Below are positions 5,396 through 8,250 of a stretch of 8,250 nt of DNA, in pieces. Position numbers and translations under genes: made by a program. Each line of letters starts with the position of its first letter. Position 1 is the first letter of the stretch. The DNA lies in the NCBI GenBank assembly GCA_938073925.1, contig CALJGH010000180.1:1-8250 (forward strand), written 5' to 3'. This stretch comes from an uncultured Nitrospinaceae bacterium (GTDB lineage: Bacteria; Nitrospinota; Nitrospinia; Nitrospinales; VA-1). Under the pieces are notes generated by a model. The model was not told where the DNA came from. It did not search any database and saw only the letters and a list, made by a program, of their open reading frames with translations.

Positions 5396-5408
5396 TCAGG
5401 CCCCACGC

Positions 5409-6173
5409 CTAGCGGCGGTCGAAGAAGTGGAAAACTTCACCGCCATTAATCGGCAGAGGTTTCTTATTATAGTCGAGGGGGTGATCGATGCCCGGTTGAA
5501 TCGTTCCATCTACAGAATAGGGGCCGCTGTTAGCCCAGTAATTTCTTTTCCGGGTATCCATGAACTTGATGCTGGTGATGTACTTGATATTTTTGTAGCC
5601 GTATTTGAACGGCGCGATCAACCGCAACGGATAACCATGATCTTTACTTAAAGACTTTCCGTTCATGCGTAGAACAAATAACACACGAGGACGTAACAGT
5701 TCTTCAATCGCAAAACTTTCGTAATAGGAATCGGCAGACTGAATATAAACAAATTTCGCGCTAGGGTCGGGCTGAACCTTTTCCACCAATTCAGAAAACT
5801 GAAAGCCTTGCCATTCCGCTTTTGCCGACCAGCATTCAACGCATTTAAGACGAGAAACCTGGGTAAACATTTTCATCCCAAACAAATCTTCATAGCTGAG
5901 CCCAACAGGGTTCTTCACCATACCACCAACGGCCAAGCCCCAAGCCCCCATATCTACCCCCATAAACGGGTTTGCACTACGAATATGAAAACCGGGAAGA
6001 TCGCGATTTTGTATGTACTGTTTGGGTATGTTTTTATCGTTGCGCCAATCATTCTTCGCAGAAACACGACCGGGTAAAAGAGTGGAGAGACCTGTAAAGG
6101 ATAGAAGCTTTAGAAAATCCCGCCGAACAAATTGAAAGGCTACGCCTTTTTTAATTTTTGTTGGTTTTTCCAT
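5409..6173 (-). CDS. Tat-exported sulfite-oxidase-fold molybdopterin oxidoreductase
   Basis: This 254-residue periplasmic enzyme binds mononuclear molybdopterin (PF00174-type domain, the sulfite oxidase / MsrP group). The N-terminus carries a twin-arginine signal (R17-R18-DFLKLL, then a hydrophobic stretch ending near VSA at 37-39), as expected for a protein exported with its cofactor inserted. Core motifs are MVKNPVGLSYEDL, the cysteine segment LKCVECWSAKAEWQG (C111 the likely molybdenum ligand, C114 an extra cysteine), and HGYPLRLIAPFKYGYKNIKYI at 179-199. It is shorter than E. coli MsrP and lacks both a heme domain and the C-terminal dimerisation domain of true sulfite oxidases. The substrate is unknown: MsrP-like sulfoxide reduction or sulfite-type oxidation are both possible. 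ATG at 6173 has TGAGG (6183-6187) 9 bases upstream, and the dapB stop is 14 bp away, so it is translationally close to dapB. No MsrQ-like membrane partner is present. Confidence 0.9.
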   Translation of the reverse strand: MEKPTKIKKGVAFQFVRRDFLKLLSFTGLSTLLPGRVSAKNDWRNDKNIPKQYIQNRDLPGFHIRSANPFMGVDMGAWGLAVGGMVKNPVGLSYEDLFGMKMFTQVSRLKCVECWSAKAEWQGFQFSELVEKVQPDPSAKFVYIQSADSYYESFAIEELLRPRVLFVLRMNGKSLSKDHGYPLRLIAPFKYGYKNIKYITSIKFMDTRKRNYWANSGPYSVDGTIQPGIDHPLDYNKKPLPINGGEVFHFFDRR

Positions 6174-6187
6174 GGCTTTTTACCTCA

Positions 6188-6988
6188 TTATCGCAATCCT
6201 AAAACATCCTGCATATCGTAGATACCATTGGACTGCTGAAGAATCCATTGCGCCGCACGGATGGATCCGCGGGCGAAAGTTTGTCTGCTTTGCGCTCGGT
6301 GAAAAATTTCGAAGTTTTCTCCCATGCCACCAAACAACACACGATGCTCACCAATGATGTCTCCCGCGCGCACGGTATGAATACCAATTTCTTTGGCAGT
6401 ACGTTCGGTGATGCCTTTTCTTCCATAAACCCCCACCTCATTGAGATCGCGTTCTAATGAGTCGGCAACGATTTCAGAGATACGAACCGCAGTGCCACTC
6501 GGCGCATCTTTCTTAAACTTATGATGGGCCTCAATAATTTCGACATCATAATCATCACCCAAAACACGCGCCGCATCGGCTACCAACTTGAACAAAACAT
6601 TAACGCCAATGCTCATGTTAGGCGCGACAACCAAAGAAATTTTTTTAGCAACCTCGGCAACTTCTTTTTTCTGCTCGGGGGAAAATCCCGTCGTGCCCAC
6701 CACTACCGATTTTCCTTTATCCGCCGCTGTGCGCAAAGTGACCATGCTCGATTCCGGTGTTGTAAAATCAATCACCGCATCACAACCTTCTAACGCTTTA
6801 GCCAGATCATCTGAAACAGCAACACCTTTTTTGCCGAGGCCTGAAACTTCTCCCGCATCCTGACCTATTAAGTCGCTGCCCGTGCGTTCGGTTCCGCCAG
6901 CCAGTTCAACACCGTCGGTGTCATCAATGCACTCGGCAATGGTTTTGCCCATGCGACCTGCAATTCCTATAACTAATATCTTTGTCAA
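6188..6988 (-). CDS. dapB: 4-hydroxy-tetrahydrodipicolinate reductase (DapB)
   Basis: This cytoplasmic enzyme catalyses the NAD(P)H-dependent reduction of the DapA product in the DAP/lysine pathway, supplying peptidoglycan and protein synthesis. Translation from the TTG at 6988 gives 266 residues, the normal family length. Visible motifs are the dinucleotide-binding GIAGRMG (8-14), the acidic nucleotide-ribose site ER (34-35), VVGTTGF (96-102), the substrate/catalytic EAHHKFKKDAPSGTA (153-167; H155, H156 and K159) and HTVRAGDIIGEH (204-215). The TTG at 6988 is preferred because AGGAG (6997-7001) lies 8 bases upstream and the protein then starts MTKILVIGIAGRMG. A longer reading from another TTG at 7009 would put the ribosome-binding site inside the coding region. 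It lies 39 bp after dapA and 14 bp before the molybdoenzyme gene. Confidence 0.97.
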   Translation of the reverse strand: MTKILVIGIAGRMGKTIAECIDDTDGVELAGGTERTGSDLIGQDAGEVSGLGKKGVAVSDDLAKALEGCDAVIDFTTPESSMVTLRTAADKGKSVVVGTTGFSPEQKKEVAEVAKKISLVVAPNMSIGVNVLFKLVADAARVLGDDYDVEIIEAHHKFKKDAPSGTAVRISEIVADSLERDLNEVGVYGRKGITERTAKEIGIHTVRAGDIIGEHRVLFGGMGENFEIFHRAQSRQTFARGSIRAAQWILQQSNGIYDMQDVLGLR

Positions 6989-7027
6989 AACACCTGCTCC
7001 TGTTAACAATTAAATGAGGTCGAAACT

Positions 7028-7900
7028 CTACGCTATACCGTACTCTTTAAGAACGGATTTCAGTTTATTAAGGTTATCATCAGACGGCGGACAAAGCGGC
7101 AAACGAAACTCATTGCCGATACGGCCCATAACGGCAAGAGCGGCTTTAACCGGAATAGGATTCGTCTCGACAAACATCACGTCGTTGAGTTTCAGCAACT
7201 CGTAATGCAAAGACTTTGCGGTTTCAATATTCCCTTCACTCGCGGCTTTATAAAGCCGGGCAAATTTATCCGGAACAATATTCGCGGTAACAGAGATAAA
7301 ACCTTTGCCGCCCAAAGCGAGAATCGGCCAGTTAAGCGCATCTTCTCCAGAAATGACGGAGAAATCCGAATCGCAAGCTTGAATGATTTCACTGATTTGT
7401 ATCAGGTTGCCCGAAGCCTCTTTGATGCCCACAATATTTTTAATTTTCGCTAGCCGTGCCACCGTTGCCGGTAACATATTGATCGCCGTTCGACTCGGCA
7501 CATTGTAAAGAACGACGGGTAGTTTGGTTTCTTTTGCGATAGCAACGAAATGCTGATAAAGACCTTCCTGGCTCGGCTTGTTGTAATAAGGCGTGATGAG
7601 CAACGCCCCATCGGCACCGAGCTTTTCAGCAATTTGTGTCAGCTCAATCGCTTCGTGCGTGGCGTTCGACCCGGTACCCGCAAGCACAGGCACTCGGCCC
7701 GCGCAGGTTTCTACGGTGATGCCAATAACCTCTTCGTGTTCCGTACGAACTAACGTTGCCGATTCCCCGGTGGTGCCGCAGGGAACAATGCCGTTGGTTC
7801 CATTTTCAATGTGAAACTCAATCAGCCCTTCCAGGGCCGCCGCATCGACTTTTCCGTTTTTGAACGGAGTGACTATCGCAACATAAGATCCTTCAAACAT
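7028..7900 (-). CDS. dapA: 4-hydroxy-tetrahydrodipicolinate synthase (DapA)
   Basis: This enzyme condenses pyruvate with aspartate semialdehyde, the first committed step of the DAP/lysine pathway. It is a (beta/alpha)8-barrel aldolase of 290 residues, the usual length. Key residues are visible: the pyruvate-binding GTTGES (T43, T44), Y106 in TPYYNKPS, the catalytic Y132 in LYNVPSRT with R137 of the carboxylate site, and the Schiff-base lysine K160 in GIKEASG. The barrel ends with a GGKGFISVTANIVP segment and a C-terminal helical domain. The ATG has AGGA (7907-7910) six bases upstream. It follows the dapF stop codon by 17 bp and precedes dapB by 39 bp, so the three are probably one operon. Residues for lysine feedback inhibition were not assessed. 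Confidence 0.98.
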   Translation of the reverse strand: MFEGSYVAIVTPFKNGKVDAAALEGLIEFHIENGTNGIVPCGTTGESATLVRTEHEEVIGITVETCAGRVPVLAGTGSNATHEAIELTQIAEKLGADGALLITPYYNKPSQEGLYQHFVAIAKETKLPVVLYNVPSRTAINMLPATVARLAKIKNIVGIKEASGNLIQISEIIQACDSDFSVISGEDALNWPILALGGKGFISVTANIVPDKFARLYKAASEGNIETAKSLHYELLKLNDVMFVETNPIPVKAALAVMGRIGNEFRLPLCPPSDDNLNKLKSVLKEYGIA

Positions 7901-7917
7901 AAATTTTCCTGGAATGA

Positions 7918-8250
7918 TTAATATTCTTTAAGAGTGCCTTCAAAAGAAATTCGAGTGAGACCTTCTAGATAAACATCGGTCACTTCCGCGCCGTTTGCGG
8001 ACTCAAAATCTACTTTTAAAATCTCGCCTCCACGCGTTTCTACTTCAACCGGAGGTTGCACTATATTTTTATAGGACGAAAGCAAAGCCGAAGCCACACA
8101 ACCCGTGCCACAAGCCAAAGTCTCATCTTCAACACCGCGCTCGTAAGTGCGAACCTTCAAAGCATGGTCACCGACCTTCTCAACAAAATTCACATTGGTT
8201 CCTGACGGAGCAAACGCATCGTGGAAACGGACTCCATTGCCGACTGCCTT
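7918..8250 (-). CDS. dapF: Diaminopimelate epimerase (DapF), C-terminal part
   Basis: The last 110 residues of a PLP-independent epimerase that converts LL-diaminopimelate to meso-diaminopimelate. The frame is open to the right window edge, so the N-terminal part and start codon lie outside (whole DapF is usually about 270-280 residues). The visible part opens with KAVGNGVRFHDAFAPSGTN, which resembles the substrate-binding segment before NVNF. It then reads VRTYERGVEDETLACGTGC, containing the second catalytic cysteine in the ACGTG loop. The first catalytic cysteine must lie beyond the window. An internal GTG at 8193 is codon V20 of this segment, not a start. It is the first visible gene of the minus-strand dap operon. 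The promoter is outside the window. Confidence 0.95.
   Translation of the reverse strand, partial: KAVGNGVRFHDAFAPSGTNVNFVEKVGDHALKVRTYERGVEDETLACGTGCVASALLSSYKNIVQPPVEVETRGGEILKVDFESANGAEVTDVYLEGLTRISFEGTLKEY

Noticed and set aside
5350..5400. A possible minus-strand promoter for the SUMF1-like lipoprotein gene (TTGCCC, 18 bp, CATATT).
   Set aside because: Both hexamers are poor matches and overlap the GC-rich hairpin. Read-through from the operon explains expression equally well.
5808..6077. An 89-codon plus-strand reading frame opposite the molybdoenzyme gene.
   Set aside because: It is a shadow of a strongly supported gene, with no recognisable domain or ribosome-binding site.

Overview
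The window looks like chromosomal DNA of a Gram-negative bacterium with an active periplasm. It has Sec and Tat signal peptides, two lipoproteins, a CcdA-type membrane thiol transporter and a meso-diaminopimelate (DAP) pathway. The mix of Alvin/YfhL-type ferredoxin, SUMF1-like periplasmic proteins, a small Tat-exported molybdoenzyme and a dapF-dapA-dapB run would suit Nitrospinota or a former deltaproteobacterial lineage. That placement is an impression from protein style, not a database result. No mobile element, CRISPR array, tRNA or rRNA was seen.

Left half (154-3898, all + strand). Six co-directional genes encode a [2Fe-2S] ferredoxin, a JAMM/M67 zinc metalloprotease, a YfhL/Alvin-type 2[4Fe-4S] ferredoxin, a one-domain NifU-type Fe-S scaffold, an exported TlpA/ResA-like thioredoxin, and an unusual 582-residue protein. 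The last joins an exported SUMF1/FGE-like domain to a six-helix CcdA module. The first four genes suggest cytoplasmic electron transfer, sulfur handling and Fe-S delivery. The last two form a plausible trans-membrane reducing relay: cytoplasmic thiols reduce CcdA, and CcdA reduces the periplasmic CxxC thioredoxin. The SUMF1-like domain is tethered to that membrane module on the periplasmic side. Gaps within this run reach 72 bp. One contains a strong promoter-like sequence and another contains two hairpins, so it may be several transcription units.

Middle (3899-4633). A degenerate direct repeat of about 92 bp begins on the last codons of the fusion gene. It contains a small terminator-like hairpin and is followed by a plausible promoter and a gene for an unrecognised lipoprotein of about 158 residues. 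That gene converges on the minus-strand operon, leaving 28 bp between the stop codons.

Right half (4634-8250, all - strand). Read in transcription order, this is dapF (its 5' part lies beyond the window), dapA, dapB, a Tat-exported sulfite-oxidase-fold molybdopterin enzyme, and a second SUMF1-like protein, this time a lipoprotein. Spacing is tight (17, 39 and 14 bp, with about 58 bp before the last gene), so lysine/DAP synthesis genes are probably co-transcribed with two envelope proteins. Both SUMF1-like proteins lack the catalytic cysteines of true formylglycine-generating enzymes.
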